A stretch of 64,000 bases of DNA. Origin: Candidatus Bathyarchaeota archaeon. Lineage in GTDB: Archaea; Thermoproteota; CALKCG01; B24; DRYS01. The position numbers and the translations under genes were made by a program. Location: NCBI GenBank assembly GCA_018396535.1, contig JAGTQC010000004.1:62001-126000 (forward strand), written 5' to 3'. Below the pieces are notes generated by a model, which made no database searches, was not told the DNA's origin, and saw nothing but the letters and a program-made list of their open reading frames with translations. Below, one piece after another: positions 34,178-43,768 of the stretch. How positions within the stretch are numbered: the first letter of the stretch is position 1; every line of letters begins with the position of its first letter.

Positions 34178-35155
34178 ATGAGTGAGCGTATAATTTTAGT
34201 TACTGGTGGTTTAGGATTTATAGGTAGTCATATAGTCGATAAACTTGTCGATCAAGGGTTTAAAGTTCGTATAATAGATAATCTTAGTAGCGGTAGGATG
34301 GAGAATATAGAGCATCGCCTAGGGGATCCTAGATTAGAGGTTTTGAATATAGATCTAAAGGATAAGGATAAGCTGGTAGAATATACCAAGGATGTGGAGG
34401 TAGTCTTCCACTATGCAGCGAATCCTGAAGTTAGGGTTAGCACAACCGATCCTGAAATACATTTCAAAGAGAATATACTAGCTACGTTCAATCTACTAGA
34501 AGCTATGAGGGTAAACGATGTAGAAGAGCTGGTATTCGCATCATCTAGTAGCGTATACGGTGAACCAGAATTTATACCGGTAGATGAGAATGCATCTGTG
34601 AAACCAGTATCCGTATACGGAGCTAGCAAAGCTGCATGCGAAAACCTAATACAAGCATACAGCAATCTATACGGGTTTAAAACAGTATCCCTAAGATATG
34701 CGAACGTAGTAGGACCTAGGCTAAGACATGGCGTAATATACGATTTCATAACTAAACTACTAGCAAATCCTAGAAGATTAGAGATACTAGGAGATGGAAG
34801 CCAAACGAGAAGCTACATATACATAGATGATGCTGTGGAAGCTACGATAACAGTATGGAGGAGTATAGGTAGAGGATTCGATGTATACAATGTAGGAAGC
34901 GGGGATTGGATAAATGTGAGGGAGATAGCGGATATAATAGTAGAGGTTATGAAGCTGGAAAACGTAGAGTACATATACAAACCAATACTACACGGTATAG
35001 GATGGCTTGGAGATGTTAAACATATAGCTTTAAAGATAGATAAGGTTAGGAAACTGGGATGGAAGCCAAAGCTGGATAGTAGAGGAGCGGTTAGAGAAGC
35101 AGCTAGAAGAATACTAGAAGAAGTGGGTGGAAGACATCTCGAAACGAGTAGATGA
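34178..35155 (+). CDS. NAD-dependent sugar-nucleotide epimerase/dehydratase (GalE-like)
   Basis: Extended short-chain dehydrogenase of 325 residues. The NAD-binding loop is VTGGLGFIGSH at the N-terminus, the catalytic Ser/Tyr-Lys are in ASSSSVYG and VYGASKAACE, and DGSQTRSYIYIDDA marks the nucleotide-sugar epimerases. UDP-glucose 4-epimerase is the most likely activity; UDP-galacturonate or similar substrates are possible. Could supply precursors for glycosylation of the surface protein encoded downstream. Start ATG 34178. Confidence 0.9.
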   Translation: MSERIILVTGGLGFIGSHIVDKLVDQGFKVRIIDNLSSGRMENIEHRLGDPRLEVLNIDLKDKDKLVEYTKDVEVVFHYAANPEVRVSTTDPEIHFKENILATFNLLEAMRVNDVEELVFASSSSVYGEPEFIPVDENASVKPVSVYGASKAACENLIQAYSNLYGFKTVSLRYANVVGPRLRHGVIYDFITKLLANPRRLEILGDGSQTRSYIYIDDAVEATITVWRSIGRGFDVYNVGSGDWINVREIADIIVEVMKLENVEYIYKPILHGIGWLGDVKHIALKIDKVRKLGWKPKLDSRGAVREAARRILEEVGGRHLETSR

Positions 35156-35364
35156 TACAGAAGTAGTATCGTAAAACCCTAGAATCACATAGAAGAATAT
35201 ACTGTTAGAGGACTGAAGCATCTATCCAATACTATAGAGTATAACATAGGTTTATGTAGGATAGTAGATCAGATACATATATCAACCCATACATAATTCA
35301 ACTGAAACATTGATATGGATACACAGCCGCCTGTATACGTTTCATACATCTTGTATACGTAATC

Positions 35365-35373
35365 TTAAAATAA
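35365..35373 (+). promoter_or_regulatory. TATA box of the surface-protein gene
   Basis: TTAAAATAA is centred 42 bases before the GTG start, predicting a leader of about 15 bases that contains AGGAG (35401-35405), 5 bases before the start codon. Confidence 0.45.
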
Positions 35374-35410
35374 CTAGCCTAGATAGGGTTAGATTCGGGT
35401 AGGAGAAACG

Positions 35411-38400
35411 GTGAATAAAACTATGAATAAAAGTACATGCTCTAAACTATCGGTAGCCCTACTAACCCTAATAGTACTATCCATACTACCAAACATAGCT
35501 GTAAAACTCGTAGCCGCCGAATCTATGGAAACAGATAGACCTCTGTATGCTATAAAATGGAAGGATAACGCAATAGGATACGTAAACGTAACAGTAACAC
35601 TAACGGGGTTAGATCCTGAAACAAGATACGAGTTAGCAGTATTCAAGCATCATGGACCTGCAGGCTTAAACTATGTTAAAGAAGTCTACGGTGTATATGA
35701 AGCTACGATAAAATTCACTATACCACCAACCATGGATTCACGTCCAGAGGATATAGCTGGTACATGGAACGCTACATTATACAAGGTAGTAGGAGAAACC
35801 AGGTCGATCGTAACGTGGTGTAACTTCGGTGTATGGGCTATAAACTCTAGGATACTAAACTACGGTAGGATACTGCAGATATGGGGTGGAGGATTTAAAC
35901 CAGGTACAAAGGTAAACTTCACAATATACGACAAGGATTGAAACAATAGTAATAACGGATGAGCTATTCGGTGAGGATCCAGCTAAATCCCCTGTAAGTG
36001 GTGTAGTTTGTGTAAAGTATGGAACATTCTCCAATACATCCTATATAATAACTACTGATATAGCTAAAGGAACATATGTAGTAGAACTCGTAGAAGACTA
36101 TCTCTTCCTACCTAAAGTAATATCTACAGGTGATCCTGAAAAAGAACTTGAATTCACTATAACAGATGAGCTGATAGTCGATATACTAAAACCTGAAGAG
36201 GGTAGCAAATGGAGGAGGACAGATACAGTACCTGTCGAGGTCGAAGTCCTATACCAGGATCTCGTACCCGTAACCTCAGGTGAAGTTACCGTCACCTTCA
36301 CACCACCGGTATGTACGCCTAGCGCCGAGCCGCCATACGATGAGCCTAAGACTATCTCGTTAAGCTATAGTCCTATAAGTAAGACTTGGGTTGGAAGCTT
36401 CAAAATACAGAAGGATAACTCCACCGGAATATGGACTGTAGAAGCTACTGCTGAAGATGTCTACGGTAATAGTGGCGGCGACACCAATACGATTACTGTT
36501 AAAGCTGCTATACTCGTCGTCGAGACGGAGGTTGCTCCACCTGCATCCGTTCCGAGAGCTTCATGGGTATCATGGCTAATAAAGGTTAAGTATAAGGGTG
36601 ACGGCTCACCTGCTAAGCTCTACATACCTCTATGCACTGTCTATGTTGTCAACGCTACGACCAATGCTACTGTAGGATCAGCCTACCTGGTAGAGGTTGA
36701 AGTTGGAAGATATAACGTGACATGGTTCGTACCTGCTGATGCACCTCTCGGAGATTATAGATTCCTAATACCTGCAGATGCTTTGAAAGATGTCGTCACG
36801 ACATGTACTGTATGTAACACTGGTCCTGAGAAGGATGTATTATCGCCTGTATTCGCCGTAGGTATAACAGCGCTTAGAGTCGAAGTTAAAACTTATTCAG
36901 CTAAAGATCCTACGAAGGAGAGGGTAGCGTTCACACCTGGATCTATAGTATACATAGGTGCTAAGGTAACATACCTAGAATCAGGTGTAGTAATGACTTC
37001 CGGGTCTGTTAGAGCTTACATATACAATGAGACAGGTTACCTGGTTGCTGAAATACCTATGACGTATGATTCAGGTACTAGGATGTGGTGGTGTGAATGG
37101 GATTCGACAGGCTATCCAGCTGGACGCTACAGGGTTCTTGTAAAGGCTAGGGATATAGGCTACAACGTTGGTGAAGGTGAAACATACTTCTACATATCAG
37201 GCTTAGTGATATCGCCTAGTAAAGGTACAGTACCACCGATAGAGAATACTAAATGCGAGAAGCTTAAAGATGGAAACTGGCTTATAACCGCTAGCGTATA
37301 CAAGGATCCTGTTTCAGGTAAGAGTCTAGGCACCGTTATATCGATATCGGCTACACACTTTACACCAAACTCTAAGGTTAACATAACGGTAGATTGGCTA
37401 CCATACCCAGCTCTAGTAGGTAAGAAGATACTATTAGCGATGAACGTACCTACAGATGCTGAAGGAAACTTTGCCACTACAGTAGTATTCCCGACGACGA
37501 TTAAGGGAATCTACTATATAATAGCTAGGGATGCTAAAGGCCTAGAGATGAAAACTACTTTTGAAGTAATACCTGGAATGATACTCACACCAGACCCGGT
37601 TGTAGGCTCAGCTTTAACAAAGGTTATAGCTACAGGTCTACCAGGGCCTATAAATGACGTCGCCGATGCTGCTAAGGCATGGGAGATACTAGTTAACGAT
37701 ACAGATGCTATGCGCACCCTTGCTGGTCATATAGGCTTCCTCTATAACATGACTGAAACTTATGATACGAGATGGAGGACTAATGAGAATGGTACATTAA
37801 TCTCGGTAGCTTTAGGTAAGTATAAGTATACAGTTAAGCCTGGATTCGTAATACCGTTCACAGAGCCTGGAGCCTATGTCTTCAAGCTTATACTCGAAGG
37901 TGGAGGCTACCGTAACTCTACAGATCCAGCCCTATTCAAAACGGTTAAAACGACATCAGTCTCGGATACCGTTAAGGTTGTTAATGCTTTCAAAGAGTTT
38001 ACTATCTTGGTAGATAAGGTTGATGCTCTAGCTGAGCTTGTCAGTACTATGAACGTTCTATTAAGGTCTGTGGATAAAAACGTAGCTACGCTAGTCACCG
38101 ATACTGGTACTATCAAAGCTGATGTCTCAACTTTAAGAAGCCTGGTTAAGGAGATGGGCGGTACGTTAACCGATATAAGCGGTGGTATAGCTACCATAAA
38201 GACGGATGTAGGTACCATTAAGGCATCCATAGATGCTCTATCACCTAAGATAGAGGCTGTGAGAGGTGATGTAGCTCGTATATCGACCAATATAGGAGAG
38301 ATACTCACAAACCTAGAGACTATAGAACCTGTAGTAATGAGTATAAAGGATGGTGTAGCTACCGTTAACACTAAGATAGATACATTAACAGGTAGGGTTA

Positions 38401-38597
38401 CGACTATAGATGGTAACGTAGCTACGGTAAGAACAGATGTAGGTGATATAAAGGCTAGGGTTGCTGATCTTGCAGGTGTACCTGGAGCTATAAGCACTGT
38501 AACAATGGCTGTATGGATAGCTGTAGTTTTATCGCTAGTAGCAGCTATATGCTCTATAGTATCGCTACTACAGCTACGTAAGAAGATAGCAGGCTAG
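35411..38597 (+). CDS. Large secreted, membrane-anchored surface (S-layer-like) protein; one-base frameshift near 35938
   Basis: About 1060 residues if the frame is restored. It begins MNKTMNKSTCSKLSVALLTL and a hydrophobic signal peptide (cut probably after KLVAAES). A series of beta-rich, Ig-like segments with many N-x-S/T sites follows. From about residue 850 of the restored protein a heptad-like stalk (repeats of TDVGTIKA, VATVNTKIDTL) leads to a C-terminal membrane helix (AVWIAVVLSLVAAICSIVSL) and a basic tail. This is the plan of archaeal surface or stalk proteins such as SlaB. The first frame stops at TGA 35939-35941. Dropping one T of GATTGA gives YDKD-ETIVITDEL and an open frame all the way to 38597. 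It is either a sequencing or strain mutation or, less likely, recoding. Confidence 0.75.
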
Positions 38598-38670
38598 AAG
38601 TATCGGGTAGGGCTACCGAACCCCCACCCCCTTTATTTCCATCCCTTCTTAGAAGGTATCTAGTTATAGG

Positions 38671-39255
38671 CTAGGCTACCGTTTTCCTAAAACTCGCTAT
38701 AACTATACCCCTAGTATACTCCGCTCTCTCAGTCTTATATCCTAGCGCAGACATAACCCCCTCGAATATCGATAATAATAGTTTCGTAGATTCCGATGAG
38801 AGGTTTGATGCTATAAATCTGAATAGTATAGCCTCCCCACCCCCCTCTACAGAGATATCTGTAGGTGCTAGTAGTGTAGATGAGACTAGGATTCTAAGAG
38901 CTTCTATCGGATTATCGAATTTAACCGAGATATATCTACCATACCAGTATCCAGATTCGTATGCATTACGATAGATTTCATCTAAACCCTCTCTATCCAC
39001 CCTAGATAGTATCGTATTCATCAGATTCACAGGTATGAGCATTATACCCGCACTTCTATGCATAGAAGCTACCATATACGATCTAACAGCATCCTTTATA
39101 GATCCACCATCACCATATATCCTAACGACATCCGATAGTATATCTGATATGAACGATGATAGTGTTCTACCCTCCCTATTAGATATCTCCATAAGCTTAT
39201 CGACTATATCTGCCTGTACGAATATAAGCTTCCTACCCTGAGAGCGTGAAGGCAT
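38671..39255 (-). CDS. Uncharacterised protein, paralogue A (putative ribbon-helix-helix N-terminus)
   Basis: Protein of 194 residues that I cannot name. Residues about 9-45 (RKLIFVQADIVDKLMEISNR) resemble a ribbon-helix-helix DNA-binding unit: one strand followed by two helices. The rest is alpha/beta, with ESGYWYGRYI and GGGEAILFRF, then a helix ending in EGVMSALGYKTE and a final strand. It is paralogous along its whole length to the next gene upstream (39263-39829), 7 bases away. It converges on the surface-protein gene. A transcription regulator is a reasonable guess. Start ATG 39255. Confidence 0.6.
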   Translation of the reverse strand: MPSRSQGRKLIFVQADIVDKLMEISNREGRTLSSFISDILSDVVRIYGDGGSIKDAVRSYMVASMHRSAGIMLIPVNLMNTILSRVDREGLDEIYRNAYESGYWYGRYISVKFDNPIEALRILVSSTLLAPTDISVEGGGEAILFRFIASNLSSESTKLLLSIFEGVMSALGYKTERAEYTRGIVIASFRKTVA

Positions 39256-39262
39256 AGCTCAA

Positions 39263-39829
39263 CTATCCTTTAACCTCGATCCTTATCCTTATAAATCCTT
39301 TATCAACCTCAGAATCCAATACATCGAAGCCTAGGCCTACAAGAACACCTTTAAGAAGGGATTCGAATAGAAAACTATAGTTTAGAGTGAACCTAGAGCT
39401 AAAGCATAATAGTATAGCCTCCCCACCCCTCCTCTCGAATCTAAATTCCGATATATTCCACATAAGCCTCGATAGTATATGTATAGATTCATCTATACTA
39501 GATGATACCGATAGATACTTAGATAGCCATAAACCTGTTTCAAACCAGCTCTTCCTAAGCTTATCAGAGTATCCTGATTCAAAGCATAGATCTACAAGCT
39601 CGTAGAGTAGATTCTCAGGTATGGTTGTAAACCCGGATCTCCTACCATAATCCATAGCCCTATACTCATCTAGTAGACGCTTAATGTTAAGACCCCCCTC
39701 CTCAACTTCTAATATAGATTCGAGTATATCGTTAAGCATAGCGTAGACGGTTACACCCCTACTCTCAGCTAGAACCTTAAGTCTATCAGCTAGATCAACC
39801 CTAGCTGCAAGCATCTTTCTATCAGGCAA
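39263..39829 (-). CDS. Uncharacterised protein, paralogue B (putative ribbon-helix-helix N-terminus)
   Basis: Protein of 188 residues, a tandem paralogue of the gene at 38671-39255. Shared features include the N-terminal strand-helix-helix (MLAARVDLADRLKVLAESRG), then ETGLWLSKYL for ESGYWYGRYI, RGGEAILLCF for GGGEAILFRF, and LKGVLVGLGFDV for FEGVMSALGYKT. The C-terminal half somewhat recalls V4R-like sensor domains, but I would not claim that. Start TTG 39829. The two genes are 7 bases apart and must be co-transcribed, so the products may form a heterodimer. Confidence 0.6.
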   Translation of the reverse strand: MPDRKMLAARVDLADRLKVLAESRGVTVYAMLNDILESILEVEEGGLNIKRLLDEYRAMDYGRRSGFTTIPENLLYELVDLCFESGYSDKLRKSWFETGLWLSKYLSVSSSIDESIHILSRLMWNISEFRFERRGGEAILLCFSSRFTLNYSFLFESLLKGVLVGLGFDVLDSEVDKGFIRIRIEVKG

Positions 39830-39950
39830 AGATCATTAAACCCCCAGGCTAGATAGACTCGATAACCTAATAGTATTACGAGATTTAAAATTTGGCGTTA
39901 TTACTCGCAGCATCTGTAGACTATGGAATTATACGTATACCAGCCGTAAA

Positions 39951-39960
39951 CCTTATATCC
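39951..39960 (+). promoter_or_regulatory. TATA box of the EVE-domain gene
   Basis: CCTTATATCC is centred about 34 bases before the TTG at 39989, so the leader would be under ten bases and the TTG is supported as the start. Confidence 0.45.
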
Positions 39961-39988
39961 ATAGATTCATCTACCTCAATCGATAGTC

Positions 39989-40396
39989 TTGACGATATAC
40001 GCTCTAAGAGTAGCTAAACCTGAATGGGTTGATAACCTGTATAGGGAGGGTGTATACTATGGGTCTGTTAGGAGATTATTTAAACCAGGTGATACCATAA
40101 TATTCTTCTCCAAGATCGAAGATCTAGGCGACGCCCTAATAGGATACAGTGTGGTAGAATCCTTCTATAGAAGAGGGGATCTACCAGAGGATATAGCTTC
40201 GAGATTTCAGGAGCATCCATGGAGTTGGCTTATAAGATTCGATCGATCAAAGCTGGTAAGGTTTATCGATCCTATACCATGGGTTAAACTAGTAGAGCTA
40301 GGTATTATACCTAGAAAGGCTAGGGGTAGATACCTCCACGGATTTAGACTTAGGGATAGAGAGGCTGATATCTTGAGAAGTATATGTAAGATATGA
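39989..40396 (+). CDS. EVE-domain (PUA-like) protein
   Basis: Single EVE/PUA-like domain of 135 residues. It starts IYALRVAKPEWVDN and has FKPGDTIIFFSKIE, GDALIGYSVVESFYR and a C-terminal YLHGFRLRDREADIL. Related domains bind modified bases in RNA or DNA and are often part of defence systems, but there is no restriction, CRISPR or toxin gene next to it, so a housekeeping RNA-binding role is as likely. Start TTG 39989. Monocistronic. Confidence 0.72.
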   Translation: MTIYALRVAKPEWVDNLYREGVYYGSVRRLFKPGDTIIFFSKIEDLGDALIGYSVVESFYRRGDLPEDIASRFQEHPWSWLIRFDRSKLVRFIDPIPWVKLVELGIIPRKARGRYLHGFRLRDREADILRSICKI

Positions 40397-40456
40397 TATA
40401 TGAACTTATATCCTCTACAGATGCGATCATCTATATAGCTTGTAAGGTGGTATAGG

Positions 40457-40645
40457 ATGGTTAAAGTTAGAGTAGATCAAGATCTATGTATAGGCTGCGG
40501 TCTATGCGAATCGCTATGTCCAGAAGTATTTAGATTAACGGCTGAGGGTAAATCTGAAGTAGTGAACCCGAACGGATGTGATGGATGCGATTGTAGAAGT
40601 GTAGCTGATCAATGCCCTGTATCAGCGATAATAGTCGAAGAGTAG
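40457..40645 (+). CDS. Small ferredoxin
   Basis: Electron-transfer protein of 62 residues. The first cluster motif CIGCGLCESLCP gives four closely spaced Cys, and a distal CP occurs in ADQCPVSAI. The region between them has an extra CDGCDCRS, so one [4Fe-4S] cluster plus a disulfide or a degenerate second site is likely. Probable partner of the pyruvate:ferredoxin oxidoreductase at 49368-52313. Start ATG 40457; single-gene unit. Confidence 0.9.
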   Translation: MVKVRVDQDLCIGCGLCESLCPEVFRLTAEGKSEVVNPNGCDGCDCRSVADQCPVSAIIVEE

Positions 40646-40719
40646 CCTCGATATAATAGATAAATTAACTAGCCTCCATCTACTATTTATCTACCCCTCC
40701 CACAACTATAGGGTTAGAT

Positions 40720-41619
40720 GTGAGTGAATGGAGCAGCTTCAAGCCTGAGAGGAGGAGCTTCCATCTATCCATACTTATACCTGGAAGCCTCGTAGATGAG
40801 GAGAGTCATCTACGAGATAAAACCCTTACTGTAGGATTGATAGGTAGAGCTGCAGCTGTATTCAGAGTTGATGAGGTATGCATATACAGGGATCTATATG
40901 GTGTTATGGATCAATCTAGCTCAGTAAATCTTATAGCATCTATCCTAAGATATATGGAGACGCCACCACATCTTAAACGCAAGCTTATAGGGTTGAAACC
41001 AGAGCTTAGATATGCGGGTATACTACCACCTTTAAGGCTACCGAGTCATACACCTCCTAAAAGGATAGATGAAGTTGTATCAGGCGAAGTTAGGGAAGCT
41101 ATCGTAGAGCGTAGCGGAGCTGAATGCTACGTAGATGCGGGGCTAGATAAGCCTATAAAGCTTATAGGATCATCTCCTCCACGTGGATCTAGAGTTACCG
41201 TTAGGATAGTAGTGGATAAAGGAGAAGTCTACTGTAAGCTTGTAGATCCATCTAAACTTAGATTCTACTGGAGCTTCCACGTATCGACACCTGATAAGCC
41301 GTTAAAGGATATACTAGAAGATTATCGTAGTAGCGGTTTAGTTATAGCTACATCCAGGTATGGGGATCCGATCGAGCAGCTTCTAGATGAGTTATCATCT
41401 AAGCTTACATCGATTAGAAACCTCGCTATAGTATTCGGATCTCCTAGAGAAGGGTTGAGAGAGATAGCTGGTAGGCAAGGATTTAAACTCCGAGATTATG
41501 TAGACTATATCGTTAATACTATACCTGAACAGGGATCCTATACTGTTAGGACGGAGGAGGCTGTATACGCAACCCTAGCTATAATGAATATCATATCATC
41601 TAGGATGTATAGAGTCTAG
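40720..41619 (+). CDS. SPOUT-class RNA methyltransferase (SPOUT1/C9orf114 family)
   Basis: Putative S-adenosylmethionine-dependent RNA methyltransferase of 299 residues with an alpha/beta-knot fold. The N-terminus reads LSILIPGSLVDEESHLRDKT; an OB-like insert lies in the middle (about 115-180); the knot region has IVFGSPREGL, and NTIPEQGSYTVRTEEAVYAT is the family hallmark. In archaea this gene often lies just before rpl3, as here, so a ribosome-related target is likely. Start GTG 40720. Confidence 0.88.
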   Translation: MSEWSSFKPERRSFHLSILIPGSLVDEESHLRDKTLTVGLIGRAAAVFRVDEVCIYRDLYGVMDQSSSVNLIASILRYMETPPHLKRKLIGLKPELRYAGILPPLRLPSHTPPKRIDEVVSGEVREAIVERSGAECYVDAGLDKPIKLIGSSPPRGSRVTVRIVVDKGEVYCKLVDPSKLRFYWSFHVSTPDKPLKDILEDYRSSGLVIATSRYGDPIEQLLDELSSKLTSIRNLAIVFGSPREGLREIAGRQGFKLRDYVDYIVNTIPEQGSYTVRTEEAVYATLAIMNIISSRMYRV

Positions 41620-41638
41620 CTAGAGTCATCGACTAACC

Positions 41639-41650
41639 TTTATATCTAGG
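41639..41650 (+). promoter_or_regulatory. Promoter element of the rpl3 operon
   Basis: TTTATATCTAGG lies 37-48 bases before the rpl3 ATG. The same or nearly the same 12-mer precedes rps19, the thermosome gene and the pyruvate oxidoreductase operon. Confidence 0.55.
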
Positions 41651-41686
41651 GTTAGCCGTCTAACTAGGCGAAGGGTAGGAAGGAGG

Positions 41687-42685
41687 ATGGGTCGAAGAAA
41701 GAAGAGAGCTCCTAGGCGTGGTAGCTTAGCGTTCATACCTAAGGGTAGGGCTGAATCTATTAAGCCTAGTATAAAGTATTGGCCTGATCCACTTCTAGCT
41801 AAGCCCTCCCTACTAGGCTTCCCAGGCTATAAAGCTGGTATGACACATGTATATATGGTAGAGGATGAGCCAACCGTATATAGGGGTAGGGAGGTTGCCC
41901 ACCCAGCTACGATAGTAGTTACACCACCAGCTAGGGTTATGGCTGTGAGATTATACGCTGATACGGTAGATGGATTTAAATCCCTAACAGAGGTTTGGCA
42001 TCCGAATATACTTAGGGATGTATGGCGTAACTTCAATATACCTAAAGAATACGATTTCCAAGCTAAGCTTAAGGATTTCGAGGAGGCTAGAAGCTTCGCA
42101 GGCGATGTTAGAGTTATACTAGGTGCTTCACCTAAGCTTGCTGGCTTATCTAAGAAGAAGCTGGATCTCGTAGAGGTTAGGGTGGGTGGTGGAGATATAG
42201 CTGAGAGGATAGATTACGCTCTATCGATACTCGGTGGAGAGGTTAGGGTTAGCGATGTATTCAAGCCTGGGCAGTATGTAGATGTATCCGCTGTTACTAA
42301 GGGTAAGGGGTTCCAAGGCGAGGTTAAACGTTGGCATGTACATAGGCTACACCATAAGACTAGGGAGGGTGTTAGGGGTGTAGGTACACTCGGCCCGTGG
42401 ACTCCAGCTAGGGTTATGTATACAGTACCTAGACCAGGTCAGCTTGGATTCCATCTTAGATGCGAGTATAATAAGCGTATACTCATGATAAGCAGCGATG
42501 GAAGCTTAGTAACACCCCCAGGAGGTATCACAGGTTTCGGTATAGTATCCACAGAATACGTGCTACTTAAGGGTAGTATACCTGGTCCTAGGAAGCGTCT
42601 AGTATTTTTAAGATATCCAGCTAGACCTCCAAGCATAGTGCCGGCTGAGCCTCCGAAGATAACGTACATCTATAGGGGTCGATAG
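41687..42685 (+). CDS. rpl3: Large ribosomal subunit protein uL3
   Basis: uL3 of 332 residues, near the peptidyl-transferase centre. Features: basic N-terminus (GRRKKRAPRRGSLAF), FPGYKAGMTH, and VTKGKGFQGEVKRWHVHRL, the conserved loop. Start ATG 41687 with AGGAGG just upstream. First gene of rpl3-rpl4-rpl23-rpl2. Confidence 0.97.
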   Translation: MGRRKKRAPRRGSLAFIPKGRAESIKPSIKYWPDPLLAKPSLLGFPGYKAGMTHVYMVEDEPTVYRGREVAHPATIVVTPPARVMAVRLYADTVDGFKSLTEVWHPNILRDVWRNFNIPKEYDFQAKLKDFEEARSFAGDVRVILGASPKLAGLSKKKLDLVEVRVGGGDIAERIDYALSILGGEVRVSDVFKPGQYVDVSAVTKGKGFQGEVKRWHVHRLHHKTREGVRGVGTLGPWTPARVMYTVPRPGQLGFHLRCEYNKRILMISSDGSLVTPPGGITGFGIVSTEYVLLKGSIPGPRKRLVFLRYPARPPSIVPAEPPKITYIYRGR

Positions 42686-42687
42686 CG

Positions 42688-43482
42688 TTGACTATCGAAT
42701 CTATACCTGTATTCAACTTAGATGGTGTTCAAGTAGATTCTATAGAGAAGCCTAAGGTATTCTCCTATCCAATCCATAAATTCTTGATAAGGAGGGTTGT
42801 AGATATACTACAGACGCATAGAAAGCAGAAGCAGGGTAGGGATCCGATGGCTGGTAAACGTACATCCGCAGAATCTCTAGGTACAGGCTACGGTTTAGCT
42901 AGAGTTCCTAGGATTAAGGGTAGCTATAGAGCTGCATTCGTAACCATGGCTGTTAAAGGTAGATCTGCGCATGCACCCACCTCTATGAAGGTAATATATA
43001 AGAGGGTTAATAAGAAGGAGAGGCATCTAGCTCTCCTATCCGCGATATCCTCTACAGGTATACCTGAACTAGTAGCTAAACGTGGTCATAGGATCGAAGG
43101 TGTTAAGTATATACCATTAGTAGTCGTGGATGATATAGAGACTGTAAACTCTACTAAGGCTGCGAAGGATGTGTTGAAGAAACTCGGCTTATGGAGCGAT
43201 GTAGAGAGAGTCTACGAAGGTTCTAGAGCTAGAAGTGGTAAACCTAGACGTAGGGGTAGGGTTAAACGTGTAGGTAGGGGTCCGCTTATAGTCGTATACG
43301 AGGATAGAGGTGTGGGTCTAGCTATGCGTAATATACCAGGCGTGGATGTAGTAGAGCTTAGAAGCTTAAACCCTGAGCATCTAGCTCCAGGAGGATATCC
43401 TGGTAGATTAACTCTATGGAGCCTTTCAGCCTTCAAGAAGCTCGATGAGATAGTAGGGGAGGTGTATACAGCCTATGCCTAG
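42688..43482 (+). CDS. rpl4: Large ribosomal subunit protein uL4
   Basis: uL4 of 264 residues, lining the exit tunnel. Motifs: HRKQKQGRDPMAGKRTSAES, and the C-terminal PGRLTLWSLSAFKKLDE. Start TTG 42688, two bases after the rpl3 stop. The 3' end overlaps rpl23 by 8 bases. Confidence 0.96.
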   Translation: MTIESIPVFNLDGVQVDSIEKPKVFSYPIHKFLIRRVVDILQTHRKQKQGRDPMAGKRTSAESLGTGYGLARVPRIKGSYRAAFVTMAVKGRSAHAPTSMKVIYKRVNKKERHLALLSAISSTGIPELVAKRGHRIEGVKYIPLVVVDDIETVNSTKAAKDVLKKLGLWSDVERVYEGSRARSGKPRRRGRVKRVGRGPLIVVYEDRGVGLAMRNIPGVDVVELRSLNPEHLAPGGYPGRLTLWSLSAFKKLDEIVGEVYTAYA

Positions 43483-43756
43483 TATAGATGAGCAGCTTAA
43501 AGCTAGACGTATAATCCTATACCCTATAACATCTGAGAAAGCTATGACTCTAGTAGAGAGGGAGAATACTATAACATTCGCTGTAGGTATGAACGCATCT
43601 AAAATGGATATTAGGAAAGCTGTCGAAATACTATACAGCGTGAAGGTGGAGGATGTACGTACCATTATAACGCATAAAGGATATAAGAAAGCGTATGTTA
43701 GACTCGCTGAGGGATACTCTGCTTCAGATCTAGCTATAAGACTCGGTATGATATAG
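43475..43756 (+). CDS. rpl23: Large ribosomal subunit protein uL23
   Basis: uL23 of 93 residues at the tunnel exit, where signal recognition particle and chaperones dock. Motifs: LYPITSEKAMTLVERENTIT and VEDVRTIITHKGYKKAYVRL. Start ATG 43475 inside the end of rpl4 (coupled translation). Confidence 0.96.
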   Translation: MPSIDEQLKARRIILYPITSEKAMTLVERENTITFAVGMNASKMDIRKAVEILYSVKVEDVRTIITHKGYKKAYVRLAEGYSASDLAIRLGMI

Positions 43757-43768
43757 GAGGCTAGCGGT

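Noticed and set aside
35411-35941. First part of the surface-protein gene as a separate complete gene
   Set aside because: It has a signal peptide but no anchor and ends in mid-domain; the next frame continues the same protein without a start codon.
35880-35990. A BHB intron as the cause of the surface-gene frame break
   Set aside because: No GC-rich hairpin or paired 3-base bulges were found there; a one-base insertion explains the break fully.
39989-40396. EVE-domain gene as part of a defence island
   Set aside because: No restriction, CRISPR, toxin or phage genes are next to it; neighbours are housekeeping.
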